Source: Curtobacterium sp. MCBA15_001 (GTDB lineage Bacteria > Actinomycetota > Actinomycetes > Actinomycetales > Microbacteriaceae). From it: a stretch of DNA of 53,178 bases. Each line of letters starts with the position of its first letter. Positions within the stretch are counted from its first letter, which is position 1. The notes below the pieces were generated by a model that did no database searches, was not told where the DNA came from, and was given only the letters and a program-made list of their open reading frames with translations. Location: the NCBI RefSeq assembly GCF_001864835.1, contig NZ_MJGI01000021.1, positions 88,453 to 141,630 of the forward strand, in the 5' to 3' direction. A program made the translations under genes and the position numbers. Of this stretch, positions 1-8,395 are shown piece after piece.

Positions 1-26
1 GCTGCGGGGGCTTCGTGGTGGTGCTG

Positions 27-584
27 TTACTTGCTGTCGTCCGACTTCGCGGCGGCGTCGTCCTCGACCTCGGCAGCTGCCTCGGTCTTGGTCTCTGCCT
101 CGACCGGAGCCGACTCCTCGGTGGTCTCGGTCGACTCGACCGGGGCCTCCTCGGTGGTGTCCTCGGCGACGGGCGCAGCAGCGGCCGGAGCAGCGTTGCG
201 CTGCACCGGGGCCGGCGTGCTCGAGAGCGGCTCGAGGACGAGCTCGATCGACGCGAGGGGCGCGTTGTCGCCCTTGCGGAAACCGAGCTTGGTGATGCGG
301 GTGTAGCCGCCCTGGCGGTCGGCCACCTGGGGCGCGATCTCCGTGAACAGCGTGTGCACCACGGTCTTGTCGCGCAGGGCCGCGATGACGCGACGGCGTG
401 CGTGCAGGTCCCCACGCTTCGCGAACGTGATGAGACGCTCGGCGACCGGACGCAGGCGCTTGGCCTTGGTCTCGGTGGTGGTGATGCGGCCGTGCGTGAA
501 CAGGGCGTTGGCGAGGTTGCTCAGGAGCAGGCGCTCGTGGGCGGGACCGCCACCGAGGCGGGGGCCCTTGGTGGGCTTCGGCAT
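27..584 (-). CDS. rplQ: 50S ribosomal protein L17
   Basis: L17 lines the large subunit near the exit tunnel. The first ~120 residues of this 185-aa product are a standard L17 core: it opens [20 protein letters not shown] and contains the conserved [18 protein letters not shown] stretch. The last ~60 residues are a low-complexity Ala/Glu/Thr/Val acidic tail not found in the roughly 120-aa family norm; such tails occur in other actinobacterial L17s. It is the last gene of the alpha operon in the window, 65 nt after rpoA. Only 26 nt of sequence lie beyond the stop, with no terminator visible there. Confidence 0.97.
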   Translation of the reverse strand: MPKPTKGPRLGGGPAHERLLLSNLANALFTHGRITTTETKAKRLRPVAERLITFAKRGDLHARRRVIAALRDKTVVHTLFTEIAPQVADRQGGYTRITKLGFRKGDNAPLASIELVLEPLSSTPAPVQRNAAPAAAAPVAEDTTEEAPVESTETTEESAPVEAETKTEAAAEVEDDAAAKSDDSK

Positions 585-649
585 GTCAGTTCTCCAGTGG
601 TGAAAGAGTGGTGCGCGCCGTGACGACGCGCGTGCGCATCAGCGCGAGG

Positions 650-1645
650 TCAGTTGCTGGACTCGTCCTCGTCGTACCCGCTGTAGAAGTGGGCGCCGTC
701 GAATCCGGGGACGGTGTCCTTGAGGGACAGGCCGAGCTCGGTGAGCTTGTCCTTGACCTCGTCCACCGACTTCTGACCGAAGTTGCGGATGTTCATGAGC
801 TGCGTCTCCGACAGGGCGACGAGCTCGGACACCGTGTTGATGCCCTCCCGCTTCAGGCAGTTGTAGCTGCGGACCGACAGGTCGAGGTCCTCGATCGGGG
901 TCTGCAGCTCGTTCGAGAGCACGGCGTCGACCGGCGCGGGGCCGATCTCGATGCCCTCGGCCGCCGTGTTGAGCTCACGAGCCAGACCGAACAGCTCGAC
1001 GAGCGTCCGACCGGCCGACGCGATGGCGTCGCGCGGCGTGATGGCCGGCTTCGACTCGACGTCGACGACCAGACGGTCGAAGTCCGTGCGCTCACCGGCA
1101 CGCGTCGCCTCGACGCGGTAGGTGACCTTGAGCACGGGCGAGTAGATCGAGTCGATCGGGATCTGCCCGGCCTCGCTGAACTCCGAGCGGTTCTGGGTCG
1201 CCGAGACGTAGCCGCGGCCACGCTCGATCGTCAGTTCGAGCTCGAAGCGCGCGGTGTCGTTCAGGGTCGCGATGACGAGGTCCGGGTTGTGGATCTCGAC
1301 GCCGGCCGGCGCGGAGATGTCCGCGGCGGTGACCTGACCGGCACCCTGCTTGCGCAGGTACGCCGTGATGGGCTCGTCGTGCTCGCTGGAGACGACCAGG
1401 CTCTTGATGTTGAGGATGATCTCGGTGACGTCTTCCTTGACACCGGGGACGGTGCTGAACTCGTGGAGGACGCCGTCGATGCGGATGCTGGTGACAGCCG
1501 CGCCGGGGATCGAGGAGAGGAGCGTGCGGCGCAGCGAGTTCCCGAGGGTGTAGCCGAAGCCCGGCTCGAGCGGCTCGATGACGAAGCGCGAGCGGTGCTC
1601 GGAGATCGACTCCTCGGTGAGGGTGGGGCGCTGTGCAATGAGCAC
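650..1645 (-). CDS. rpoA: DNA-directed RNA polymerase subunit alpha
   Basis: Alpha nucleates assembly of RNA polymerase (alpha2-beta-beta'-omega), and its C-terminal domain contacts UP elements and activators. The 331-aa product has the N-terminal assembly domain ([19 protein letters not shown]) and a C-terminal domain with the [19 protein letters not shown] and [13 protein letters not shown] helices. I start it at the GTG at 1645 ([13 protein letters not shown]) because AAAGGA lies 8 nt upstream and the family begins there; an in-frame ATG at 1684 would add 13 unconserved residues. It lies between rpsK and rplQ. The rpsD gene often found just upstream is absent, and a 222-nt structured gap takes its place. 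Confidence 0.97.
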   Translation of the reverse strand: MLIAQRPTLTEESISEHRSRFVIEPLEPGFGYTLGNSLRRTLLSSIPGAAVTSIRIDGVLHEFSTVPGVKEDVTEIILNIKSLVVSSEHDEPITAYLRKQGAGQVTAADISAPAGVEIHNPDLVIATLNDTARFELELTIERGRGYVSATQNRSEFSEAGQIPIDSIYSPVLKVTYRVEATRAGERTDFDRLVVDVESKPAITPRDAIASAGRTLVELFGLARELNTAAEGIEIGPAPVDAVLSNELQTPIEDLDLSVRSYNCLKREGINTVSELVALSETQLMNIRNFGQKSVDEVKDKLTELGLSLKDTVPGFDGAHFYSGYDEDESSN

Positions 1646-1696
1646 TGTGGGATTCCTTTCGGCGGAGTGTCCGCTATATGACACTCGGCGGTACGA

Positions 1697-1855
1697 CGGG
1701 GCCGGCCGGGCCCCGACGGGTCTGTTGAGTTGTGATCACGCGTACTTCAGGTACGCGATCGAACGACCAGGAATGGCCGGCCCCGCTCGCTCCCACCGGA
1801 CGGGAGCACCTCTCAGGAGAGGTGTCCCGTCAGGGAACGAGCGGGGAACGGCCGG
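1697..1855 (-). promoter_or_regulatory. Three stem-loops in the rpsK-rpoA gap
   Basis: The 222-nt gap carries three inverted repeats. 1697-1715 is CGGGGCC-GGCCG-GGCCCCG. 1734-1760 pairs GATC(AC)GCGTAC with GTACGCGATC. 1776-1855 is a nested long hairpin whose inner part (about 1800-1831) pairs ACGGGA(G)CACCTCTC with GAGAGGTGTCCCGT and whose outer arms pair GCCGGCCCCGCTCG with CGAGCGG...GGCCGGC. No open reading frame explains the region. It could be a processing site, an attenuator before rpoA or a ribosomal-protein binding leader; which one cannot be told from sequence alone. Confidence 0.7.
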
Positions 1856-1867
1856 CTGCTCCTCGCG

Positions 1868-2266
1868 TCAGACGCGGCGACGCTTGGGCGGGCGGCACCC
1901 GTTGTGCGCCTGCGGCGTGACGTCGTTGATCGAACCGACCTCGAGGCCGGCGGCCTGCAGGGAACGGATCGCGGTCTCGCGACCCGAACCCGGGCCCTTC
2001 ACGAAGACGTCGACCTTCTTGACGCCGTGCTCCTGCGCCTGACGCGCAGCGGACTCGGCGGCGAGCTGCGCCGCGAACGGCGTGGACTTGCGCGAGCCCT
2101 TGAAGCCGACGGCACCCGAGGACGCCCAGCTCAGGACGGCACCCGACGGGTCGGTGATGCTGACGATCGTGTTGTTGAACGTGCTCTTGATGTGGGCCTG
2201 GCCCACGGCGACGTTCTTCTTCTCCTTGCGGCGCGGCTTGCGCGCGGCAGTCTTGGGGGTAGCCAT
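1868..2266 (-). CDS. rpsK: 30S ribosomal protein S11
   Basis: S11 is part of the platform of the 30S subunit. The 132-aa product has the basic N-terminus ([17 protein letters not shown]), the [21 protein letters not shown] signature and the C-terminal [17 protein letters not shown], all at family-typical length. It starts with ATG 9 nt after the rpsM stop, so it is co-transcribed with rpsM. The next gene downstream is rpoA, after a structured 222-nt gap. Confidence 0.98.
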   Translation of the reverse strand: MATPKTAARKPRRKEKKNVAVGQAHIKSTFNNTIVSITDPSGAVLSWASSGAVGFKGSRKSTPFAAQLAAESAARQAQEHGVKKVDVFVKGPGSGRETAIRSLQAAGLEVGSINDVTPQAHNGCRPPKRRRV

Positions 2267-2275
2267 GATGATCTC

Positions 2276-2650
2276 CTATCGGGCCTTCTTCTTGCCTGCC
2301 ACGGTGCGCTTCGGTCCCTTGCGGGTACGCGCGTTGGTCTTCGTGCGCTGACCGCGCACCGGGAGACCACGACGGTGCCGAAGGCCCTCGTAGCTGCCGA
2401 TCTCGACCTTGCGGCGGATGTCGGCTGCGACCTCGCGACGGAGATCACCCTCGACCTTGTAGTTGCCCTCGATGTAGTCACGAAGGGCGACCAACTGGTC
2501 GTCGGTGAGGTCCTTGACGCGGATGTCACCGGAGATACCGGTGTCCGCGAGCGTCTTGACCGCGCGGGTGCGGCCGACGCCGTAGATGTACGTGAGTGCG
2601 ATCTCCACGCGCTTCTCGCGCGGGATGTCGACGCCTGCTAGACGTGCCAT
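2276..2650 (-). CDS. rpsM: 30S ribosomal protein S13
   Basis: S13 sits in the head of the small subunit and forms inter-subunit bridges and P-site tRNA contacts. The 124-aa product opens [19 protein letters not shown], has the helix-two-turn-helix region ([15 protein letters not shown]) and ends in the tRNA-contacting basic tail [20 protein letters not shown] plus KKKAR. Length is normal. It precedes rpsK by 9 nt and follows rpmJ after a 186-nt gap that holds an imperfect cruciform-like inverted repeat. Confidence 0.98.
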   Translation of the reverse strand: MARLAGVDIPREKRVEIALTYIYGVGRTRAVKTLADTGISGDIRVKDLTDDQLVALRDYIEGNYKVEGDLRREVAADIRRKVEIGSYEGLRHRRGLPVRGQRTKTNARTRKGPKRTVAGKKKAR

Positions 2651-2684
2651 GTGCTGGCTGCTCCTGTTGTCGATGGAGGTGTGG

Positions 2685-2766
2685 CGCAGTACCGGTGCTC
2701 GGGCCTCCGCCCCGAGGTGTCCCCCGATGGCCGGCGCGGACGCTGGTCACGGGTTCTGGTACTGCG
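2685..2766 (-). promoter_or_regulatory. Branched inverted repeat between rpmJ and rpsM
   Basis: A perfect 9-bp closing stem (CGCAGTACC at 2685-2693 with GGTACTGCG at 2758-2766) encloses a smaller hairpin (CTCGGG...CCCGAG at about 2698-2716) plus further GC-rich sequence. The element is 82 nt long and lies in the rpmJ-rpsM leader on the transcribed minus strand. It lacks a T-loop and acceptor features, so it is not a tRNA. A folded leader or processing element is plausible. Confidence 0.5.
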
Positions 2767-2836
2767 TGTTCGATGTTGAGTTGTGCTCCTGCGCAGGCCG
2801 TCCAGGGGACGTTCCCGCCTCAGGCAGCTCCGGGGA

Positions 2837-2953
2837 CTAGCCCTGGCGCTGCTTGTGACGCGGGTTGCTCTTGCAGATCACCATGACGCGGCCCTTGCGG
2901 CGGATGACACGGCAGTGCTCGCAGATGGGCTTGACGCTGGGGTTGACCTTCAT
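2837..2953 (-). CDS. rpmJ: 50S ribosomal protein L36
   Basis: This 38-aa zinc-ribbon ribosomal protein binds 23S rRNA. The reading frame runs from ATG at 2953 to TAG at 2837 and starts [20 protein letters not shown]. It has the zinc ligands C11, C14 and C27 and H33 (CEHC...C...NPRHKQRQG), so this is the zinc-binding C+ form of L36. It lies between infA and rpsM, the usual place. The gene is shorter than most ORF-length cut-offs. Confidence 0.96.
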   Translation of the reverse strand: MKVNPSVKPICEHCRVIRRKGRVMVICKSNPRHKQRQG

Positions 2954-3023
2954 TGCTGGTTCCTCGTGCTCGCTGGCTTCGTGCTCGGCGGGTTCGCCGA
3001 GTCGTTCCTTTCCAGCTCGCGGA

Positions 3024-3245
3024 TCACTTGTAGCGGTAGACGATCCGGCCGCGGGTCAGGTCGTACGGGCTCAGCTCCACGATCACGCGGTCCTCGGGGA
3101 GGATGCGGATGTAGTGCTGGCGCATCTTCCCGGAGATGTGCGCGAGGACCTTGTGCCCATTGGTCAGCTCAACGCGGAACATCGCGTTGGGCAGAGCTTC
3201 GAGCACCGAGCCTTCGATCTCGATGACGCCGTCTTTCTTGGCCAT
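3024..3245 (-). CDS. infA: Translation initiation factor IF-1
   Basis: IF-1 occupies the 30S A site during initiation. The 73-aa product is a single S1/OB-fold domain: [20 protein letters not shown], then [20 protein letters not shown] and the C-terminal [20 protein letters not shown], nearly the family consensus. The start is the ATG at 3245; upstream in-frame codons reach 3329 but are not conserved. It is the first gene of the alpha operon. A TTGGCA-17-TAAGAT promoter lies about 100 nt upstream. Confidence 0.98.
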   Translation of the reverse strand: MAKKDGVIEIEGSVLEALPNAMFRVELTNGHKVLAHISGKMRQHYIRILPEDRVIVELSPYDLTRGRIVYRYK

Positions 3246-3301
3246 AGCCTCACTGTCGCTTGGTTGGATTACCGGTGTGATCCCCGAGCCGGTCTGCGGG
3301 T

Positions 3302-3316
3302 CGGGCGCCACGCCCG
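3302..3316 (-). promoter_or_regulatory. Small hairpin in infA leader
   Basis: A 6-bp stem with a 3-nt loop (minus strand CGGGCG-TGG-CGCCCG) lies in the infA 5' leader, between the proposed promoter and the start codon. Role unknown. Confidence 0.35.
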
Positions 3317-3340
3317 ACAGGCATGGCACACCAAAGATCG

Positions 3341-3369
3341 ATCTTATGTGACAGCCGCCGGTTTGCCAA
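3341..3369 (-). promoter_or_regulatory. Sigma-70-type promoter of the infA/alpha operon
   Basis: On the minus strand the -35 TTGGCA (3364-3369) and -10 TAAGAT (3341-3346) are separated by exactly 17 nt. Transcription would start near 3334 and give a leader of about 90 nt before infA. The site explains how the infA operon is transcribed although a divergent gene separates it from the S10/spc operon. Confidence 0.7.
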
Positions 3370-3507
3370 GTGCGATCGCCGCGCCCCCAGTGCTGGGGCT
3401 TCCTGAACGCCCCTCCAGCGTTCCACAGTGGTTTGGCGGCGCGCTCCGGGGGACGAGCAGGGCGACGGCCCTACGGTGACATCGCAGCCTGCTGATCGGA
3501 GACCCCT

Positions 3508-4761
3508 GTGCCAGCCACCCGCCCCGAGCGGCCCTTCGCCCGCCACGGCCGACTCGCGCGCCGACGCGGATGGACCACGCTGGTGTCGGTCGTCGCCTCC
3601 GCCCTCGCCGTCGTGCTCGTCAGCGGCACGAGCGTCGCCGCGATCGCCGGCGCGCAGCTCGCCGCCGCCCCGCACACCGTCCAGCTCAGCAAGGACGACC
3701 AGGCCACCGCGAAGACTGCGGACATCACCGCGATCAAGGGCGGCGCGAACATCCTGCTCATCGGCAGCGACACCCGCGTCGGGCAGTTCGACTCGGACGA
3801 GGACGTCCAGGGAGCCCGGAACGACGTCACGATCCTGATCCACGTCTCGCAGGACCACCAGCAGCTGACCGCGGTGAGCTTCCCCCGCGACCTGATGGTC
3901 CCGATCCCGGCGTGCACGAACCCGCAGACGGGCACCGCCTACCCCGCGTCGTCGTCCGCGCAGTTCAACACGGCGCTCGGCAACGGTGGCGTCTCGTGCG
4001 TGGTCGACACGGTGGAGAACCTCACCGGGCTCAGCGTGCCCTACGCCGGCCTCATCACGTTCGACGGCGTCATCGAGATGTCCAACGCGCTCGGCGGTGT
4101 CGACGTCTGTGTCGCGAAGCCCATCGACGACGACTTCACCGGCCTGCACCTGGCAGCCGGGTCGCACAACCTTGCCGGCTCTGACGCGCTGGCGTTCCTC
4201 CGCACGCGTCACGGCGTCGGCGACGGCAGCGACCTCGCGCGCATCAGCTCGCAGCAGGTCTTCCTGTCGGCGCTGCTGCGCAAGGTGACCTCGGGCGACA
4301 CGCTCTCGAACCCCGTCACGCTCTACAAGCTCGCCGGTGCCGCGCTCAGCAACATGACGCTCTCCGACGGGCTGGCGCAGACCCGCACCCTCGTCGGGCT
4401 CGCCAGCGCGCTGCGGGGCATGAGCACCTCGAACATGCTCTTCGTCCAGTACCCGGTGGTCGACGACCCGGCGGACCAGGCCCGGGTCATCGTCGCGCAG
4501 GACGCCGCACACGCCCTCAACGTCGCCCTGCAGACAGACGAGAAGACCACGCTCAGCGACTCGAAGACCGGACGCGCCTCGGAAGAGGCAGCCGGCACCG
4601 GCGGGACGACGGGCACCAGCGACGGCAGCGCGGCGCCCGGCACGCCGTCCGCCGCGTCGTCGGCCCCGGCCACCGCAGCACCGGCGACGCCGGCGACGGC
4701 TCTGCCGTCGACCATCACCGGTCAGAGCGCAGCCGAGCAGACCTGCTCCGTCGGCAACTGA
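3508..4761 (+). CDS. LCP-family (LytR-CpsA-Psr) cell-envelope glycopolymer transferase
   Basis: LCP proteins move glycopolymers from lipid carriers onto peptidoglycan (or arabinogalactan) outside the membrane. The 417-aa product has a short basic N-terminus, one membrane segment at about residues 22-46, and then an LCP domain with ANILLIGSDTR, RNDVTILIHVS, LTAVSFPRDLMVPIP and an Arg-rich FLRTRHGVGDGSDLARISSQQ block. The last ~60 residues are an Ala/Pro/Thr-rich linker ending near a lone Cys. The start is GTG at 3508, with GGAG 6 nt upstream. It is on the opposite strand to everything around it, wedged between map and infA, and is convergent with map. The acceptor glycopolymer cannot be told. 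Confidence 0.9.
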   Translation: MPATRPERPFARHGRLARRRGWTTLVSVVASALAVVLVSGTSVAAIAGAQLAAAPHTVQLSKDDQATAKTADITAIKGGANILLIGSDTRVGQFDSDEDVQGARNDVTILIHVSQDHQQLTAVSFPRDLMVPIPACTNPQTGTAYPASSSAQFNTALGNGGVSCVVDTVENLTGLSVPYAGLITFDGVIEMSNALGGVDVCVAKPIDDDFTGLHLAAGSHNLAGSDALAFLRTRHGVGDGSDLARISSQQVFLSALLRKVTSGDTLSNPVTLYKLAGAALSNMTLSDGLAQTRTLVGLASALRGMSTSNMLFVQYPVVDDPADQARVIVAQDAAHALNVALQTDEKTTLSDSKTGRASEEAAGTGGTTGTSDGSAAPGTPSAASSAPATAAPATPATALPSTITGQSAAEQTCSVGN

Positions 4762-4767
4762 CGCCGA

Positions 4768-4785
4768 CGGGGCGGGCCCGCCCCG
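4768..4785 (+). terminator. GC palindrome after the LCP gene
   Basis: A perfect 18-bp palindrome (CGGGGCGGG/CCCGCCCCG) begins 7 nt after the LCP stop. A second inverted repeat (GGCCGGTC 4794-4801 with GACCGG 4813-4818) follows and faces the map stop. Together they look like a bidirectional terminator for the convergent pair. There is no T tract, as is usual in high-GC actinobacteria. Confidence 0.55.
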
Positions 4786-4832
4786 AGCCTCCTGGCCGGT
4801 CCGGAACCACCTGACCGGTCTGGAGGCCCGTC

Positions 4833-5666
4833 CTACGGGATCGGGACCGGCGTCACACCCAGCGGGGCCAGGCCGGACGCCCCACCGTCTGCGGCCGTCA
4901 GCACCCAGACGCCGTCGGCGTGCACCGCGACGCTGTGCTCCCAGTGGGCTGCGTCCGTGCCGTCGAGGGTCCGCACGGTCCAGTCGTCGTCGTCCGTCGA
5001 GCTGTCGATCGTGCCGGCGGTGACCATCGGCTCGATGGCGACCACCAGGCCGGGGCGCACCGCCGGACCGGCGCCACGGATGCGGTAGTTGAAGACCGGC
5101 GGGTCCTCGTGCATGGACCGGCCGATGCCGTGGCCCGTGAAGTCCTCGACGATCCCCCAGGTGCCGGTCCCGTCGATGGCGTCCTCGACCGCGTCGCCGA
5201 CCTCGTTGAGGTTCCGGGCGCGCGCGAGGGCCGCGATGCCGTGCCAGAGCGACCGCTCCGTCACGTCGACGAGCCGTTGGCGGGCCGCGGTGATCGTCGC
5301 GTCCCCGCCGGGCACGACGGTCGAGAAGGCGCTGTCGCCGTTCCAGCCGTCCACCTCGGCGCCGGCGTCGACCGACACCAGGTCCCCGGGCTGCAGGACC
5401 CGGTCCCCCGGGATCCCGTGCACGACCTCGTCGTTCACCGAGACGCAGAGCGTGTGCCGGTAGCCCGGCACGAGCTGGAAGTTCGGGATGCCGCCGCCGT
5501 CACGGATGGTCTGCTCGGCGATGGCGTCGAGTTCACCCGTGGTGATGCCGGGGCGGATCGCGGCGCGGACGGCGACGAGTGCGGCCTCGGTCAGCAGACC
5601 GGGCCGCACCATCGCCCGGAGTTCGTCCGGCGTCTTGTAGATCGACGGCTTGCGGAGACGGACCAC
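4833..5666 (-). CDS. map: Type I methionine aminopeptidase
   Basis: It removes the initiator methionine from nascent proteins. The 277-aa product has the pita-bread fold motifs with all five metal ligands: D100 and D111 (SVDAGAEVDGWNGD), H179 (FTGHGIG), E212 (IEPM) and E243 (EHSV), plus H84 in the substrate pocket. Compared with E. coli MetAP it carries extra residues near 221-240 (DSSTDDDDW) and at the C-terminus. It starts at GTG 5666, only 5 nt after the adk stop, and closes the spc operon as secY-adk-map. It converges with the LCP gene. Confidence 0.96.
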   Translation of the reverse strand: MVRLRKPSIYKTPDELRAMVRPGLLTEAALVAVRAAIRPGITTGELDAIAEQTIRDGGGIPNFQLVPGYRHTLCVSVNDEVVHGIPGDRVLQPGDLVSVDAGAEVDGWNGDSAFSTVVPGGDATITAARQRLVDVTERSLWHGIAALARARNLNEVGDAVEDAIDGTGTWGIVEDFTGHGIGRSMHEDPPVFNYRIRGAGPAVRPGLVVAIEPMVTAGTIDSSTDDDDWTVRTLDGTDAAHWEHSVAVHADGVWVLTAADGGASGLAPLGVTPVPIP

Positions 5667-5671
5667 GCGGG

Positions 5672-6262
5672 TCAGACGCCGGCGGTCAGCCCGCGGGACG
5701 CGAGCGCGGACTGGATCCGGTCGCCGACCTCGTCGATGCCACCGAGTCCGTCGACGTCGACGACGAGCCCGCGCTGCTGGTAGGCGTCGACGATCGGCGC
5801 GGTCTGCTCGAGGTAGACCTGCTGGCGACGACGGATCGTCTCCTCGTTGTCGTCGCTGCGTCCCTGCTGCTCAGCACGCTTGAGCAGGCGACCGACGAGC
5901 GCGTCCTGGTCGGCGACCAGCCGGACGACCGCGTCGATGCCGGCGCCCTGGTCGGACAGCAGCCCGTCGAGGTACTCGACCTGACCGACGGTCCGCGGGT
6001 ACCCGTCGAGCAGGAAGCCGCGCTCGGCGTCGGGCTCCTGCAGGCGGGACTTGACCAGCTCGTTCGTCAGCGAGTCCGGGACGTAGTCGCCCGCGTCCAT
6101 GATCGCCTTCGCCTGGAGCCCGAGCGGCGTGCCCTCGGTCACGTTCTTGCGGAAGATGTCCCCTGTCGAGACCGCGGGGATGCCGAAGGACTCGGCGATG
6201 CGGCCGGCCTGGGTGCCCTTCCCCGCTCCGGGAGGTCCGACGATGATGAGACGTGCGCTCAA
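5672..6262 (-). CDS. adk: Adenylate kinase
   Basis: It catalyses ATP + AMP to 2 ADP. The 196-aa product has the P-loop GPPGAGKG (residues 9-16), the AMP-binding STGDIFR segment, [10 protein letters not shown] and a short LID ([19 protein letters not shown]) without zinc-binding cysteines, the short form usual in actinobacteria. The start is TTG at 6262, which overlaps the secY TGA in a TTGA tetranucleotide, so it is probably translated by coupling; GAAGGG lies about 10 nt upstream. Confidence 0.97.
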   Translation of the reverse strand: MSARLIIVGPPGAGKGTQAGRIAESFGIPAVSTGDIFRKNVTEGTPLGLQAKAIMDAGDYVPDSLTNELVKSRLQEPDAERGFLLDGYPRTVGQVEYLDGLLSDQGAGIDAVVRLVADQDALVGRLLKRAEQQGRSDDNEETIRRRQQVYLEQTAPIVDAYQQRGLVVDVDGLGGIDEVGDRIQSALASRGLTAGV

Positions 6263-7581
6263 CGGAGAAGCCCTTCGTAGTGACGTTGCTGCAGCTGCGA
6301 GTCGATCTGCTTCACGGTCTCGAGACCGACACCCACGATGATGAGGATGCTCGCGCCACCGAACGGGAAGTTCTGGTTCGCGCCGAACAGCGCCAGTGCT
6401 GCCAGCGGGATGAGCGCGATGAGACCGAGGTAGAGCGAGCCGGGCAACGTCACCCGGGTCAGGACGTAGTCGAGGTACTCGGCCGTCGGACGACCGGCAC
6501 GGATACCCGGGATGAACCCGCCGTACTTCTTCATGTTGTCGGCGACCTCTTCGGGGTTGAAGGTGATCGCGACGTAGAAGTACGTGAAGCCGACGATGAG
6601 CAGGAAGTACAGGACCATGTAGAACCAGTTGTCACCCGAGGTCAGGTTGCTCTGGATCCAGGTCACCCACGCGGCTGGCGCGGAGCCGTCCGAGGGCTGG
6701 TTGAACTGCGCGACCAGGGCCGGCAGGTACAGCAGCGACGAGGCGAAGATGACGGGCACGACGCCGGCCATGTTCACCTTGATGGGGATGTACGTGTTGT
6801 TGCCGCCGTAGGTCCGACGGCCGACCATGCGCTTGGCGTACTGCACCGGGATCCGCCGCTGCGACTGCTCGACGAAGACGACGGCCATCATGATGACCAG
6901 GCCGACCAGGATGACGAACAGGAAGAGCTCGAAGGACTGCGACTGCTCGATGGCCCAGAGCGCCGAGGGGAACTGCGCTGCGATGGACGTGAAGATGAGC
7001 AGGGACATGCCGTTGCCGATGCCGCGCTCGGTGACGAGCTCGCCCATCCACATGATGAGACCGGTGCCGGCGGTCAGGGTGACGACCATGAGCATGATCG
7101 CGTACCAGCTGTCGTTCGAGATGATCGACGAGCAGGAAGCGCTGGCGTTCGTGCCGAAGAGCTGGCCGGAACGGGCGACGGTGATCAGCGTCGTGGACTG
7201 CAGCACACCGAGCGCGATGGTGAGGTAGCGCGTGTACTGGGTCAGCTTGGCCTGACCGGTCTGGCCTTCTTTGTAGAGGGCGTCGAAGTGCGGGATGACC
7301 ACGCGCAGGAGCTGCACGATGATCGACGACGTGATGTACGGCATGATCCCGAGCGCGAACACGGAGAGCTTCAGCAGCGCTCCACCCGAGAACAGGTTGA
7401 TCAGGTCGTAGAGACCGCCCGAGGACGAAGCGCTCGCGAGGCAGGTCTGCACCGCGGCGTAGTCGACGTACGGTGCCGGGATGTAGGACCCCAGGCGGAA
7501 CAGCGCGATGATCGCGAGGGTGAAGCCGATCTTCTTCCGAAGATCGGGGGTGCGCATGATGCGCGCGACCGCTCTGAACAC
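6259..7581 (-). CDS. secY: Preprotein translocase subunit SecY
   Basis: SecY is the channel subunit of the SecYEG translocon in the cytoplasmic membrane. The 440-aa product has about ten membrane segments and the typical signatures: [13 protein letters not shown] at the N-terminus, [30 protein letters not shown] for TM2, [13 protein letters not shown], and the cytosolic [19 protein letters not shown] loop. I chose the GTG at 7581 ([12 protein letters not shown]...) because a GGAG lies 5 nt upstream and homologues start here; upstream frame to 7728 is unconserved. It is separated from rplO by a 167-nt gap with a strong hairpin and overlaps adk by 4 nt. Confidence 0.97.
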   Translation of the reverse strand: MFRAVARIMRTPDLRKKIGFTLAIIALFRLGSYIPAPYVDYAAVQTCLASASSSGGLYDLINLFSGGALLKLSVFALGIMPYITSSIIVQLLRVVIPHFDALYKEGQTGQAKLTQYTRYLTIALGVLQSTTLITVARSGQLFGTNASASCSSIISNDSWYAIMLMVVTLTAGTGLIMWMGELVTERGIGNGMSLLIFTSIAAQFPSALWAIEQSQSFELFLFVILVGLVIMMAVVFVEQSQRRIPVQYAKRMVGRRTYGGNNTYIPIKVNMAGVVPVIFASSLLYLPALVAQFNQPSDGSAPAAWVTWIQSNLTSGDNWFYMVLYFLLIVGFTYFYVAITFNPEEVADNMKKYGGFIPGIRAGRPTAEYLDYVLTRVTLPGSLYLGLIALIPLAALALFGANQNFPFGGASILIIVGVGLETVKQIDSQLQQRHYEGLLR

Positions 7582-7711
7582 GAGAACTCCGAACTTCTGG
7601 GGACCGGTCTTGCCGATCGTGCCGGGCGGAACCGCCCGTGGCCGGAAGCGCCGACCGCGTGGCCCGGGTCCGCTGGAACGGTGATCCGGGCCTCCATCAA
7701 GGAAACCGTAA

Positions 7712-7742
7712 CGGCGGCCCGTGCGCAATGCACGGGCCGCCG
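7712..7742 (-). terminator. 13-bp perfect stem-loop between rplO and secY
   Basis: CGGCGGCCCGTGC (7712-7724) and GCACGGGCCGCCG (7730-7742) form a perfect 13-bp stem with a 5-nt loop, 6 nt after the rplO stop. On the minus strand it is followed by TTACGGTTTCC, a weak T-rich tail. A second 7-bp hairpin with a 2-nt loop (7623-7638) lies closer to secY. The element could end or attenuate spc transcription before secY-adk-map, or act as an mRNA processing site. Confidence 0.65.
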
Positions 7743-7748
7743 ACGGGA

Positions 7749-8213
7749 CTACTCGGTGACGGTGCCGCCCGCAGCCACGATCTTGTCCTGGGCGGAGCCC
7801 GAGACCTTGTCGACCGTGACGGTGAGCTTCACGCTGATGTCACCCTGACCGAGAACCTTGACCTTCTCGTTCTTGCGGACGGCGCCCTTGGCGACCAGGT
7901 CCGCAACGGTGACGTCGCCACCGTTCGGGTACAGCTCCGCGAGCTTGTCCAGGTTCACGACCTGGTACTCGACGCGGAACGGGTTCTTGAACCCGCGGAG
8001 CTTCGGGGTGCGCATGTGCAGCGGCATCTGCCCACCCTCGAAGCCGACGCGGACCTGGTAACGGGCCTTCGTGCCCTTGGTACCGCGGCCCGCGGTCTTG
8101 CCCTTCGAGCCTTCACCGCGACCCACACGGGTGCGGTCCTTCTTCGAGCCAGCGGCCGGACGAAGGTGGTGCACCTTCAGGATCTGGACGCGCTCGTTCT
8201 TCTCGTCGCTCAT
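7749..8213 (-). CDS. rplO: 50S ribosomal protein L15
   Basis: L15 helps assemble the central part of the large subunit. The 154-aa product has the basic glycine-rich N-terminal arm ([19 protein letters not shown]) and the [18 protein letters not shown] signature, at normal length. Its ATG at 8213 overlaps the rpmD stop in an ATGA tetranucleotide. It is the last ribosomal gene before the secY segment. Confidence 0.98.
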   Translation of the reverse strand: MSDEKNERVQILKVHHLRPAAGSKKDRTRVGRGEGSKGKTAGRGTKGTKARYQVRVGFEGGQMPLHMRTPKLRGFKNPFRVEYQVVNLDKLAELYPNGGDVTVADLVAKGAVRKNEKVKVLGQGDISVKLTVTVDKVSGSAQDKIVAAGGTVTE

Positions 8214-8395
8214 GCGTCGACCTCCTCGACCTTCACGAGGTGCGCCACCGTTGCGACGTACCCGCGGTTCTGGGCGTTGTCCTCACGCAGGACCGTACGG
8301 CCGATGCGCTTGAGACCCAGGCTGCGGAGCGTGTCGCGCTGGTACTGCTTCTCGCTGATGACGGACTTCGTCTGCGTGATCTTCAGCATGGCCAT
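8210..8395 (-). CDS. rpmD: 50S ribosomal protein L30
   Basis: This 61-aa protein is the bacterial short form of L30: [29 protein letters not shown], then a conserved Arg-Thr-Val loop and a C-terminal [13 protein letters not shown]. The start chosen is the ATG at 8395, which overlaps the rpsE TGA in ATGA; the second codon pair also contains an internal ATG two residues later. The open frame extends further upstream but only as a shadow inside rpsE. It overlaps rplO by 4 nt. Confidence 0.96.
   Translation of the reverse strand: MAMLKITQTKSVISEKQYQRDTLRSLGLKRIGRTVLREDNAQNRGYVATVAHLVKVEEVDA

Noticed and set aside
2685..2766. Could the branched element be a tRNA?
   Set aside because: The closing stem is 9 bp rather than 7, there is no GTTCGAATC-like T-loop and no anticodon arm of the right size.
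3250..4512. 420-codon minus-strand frame opposite the LCP gene
   Set aside because: The LCP protein has clear domain motifs and a Shine-Dalgarno; the antisense frame has shadow-like composition.
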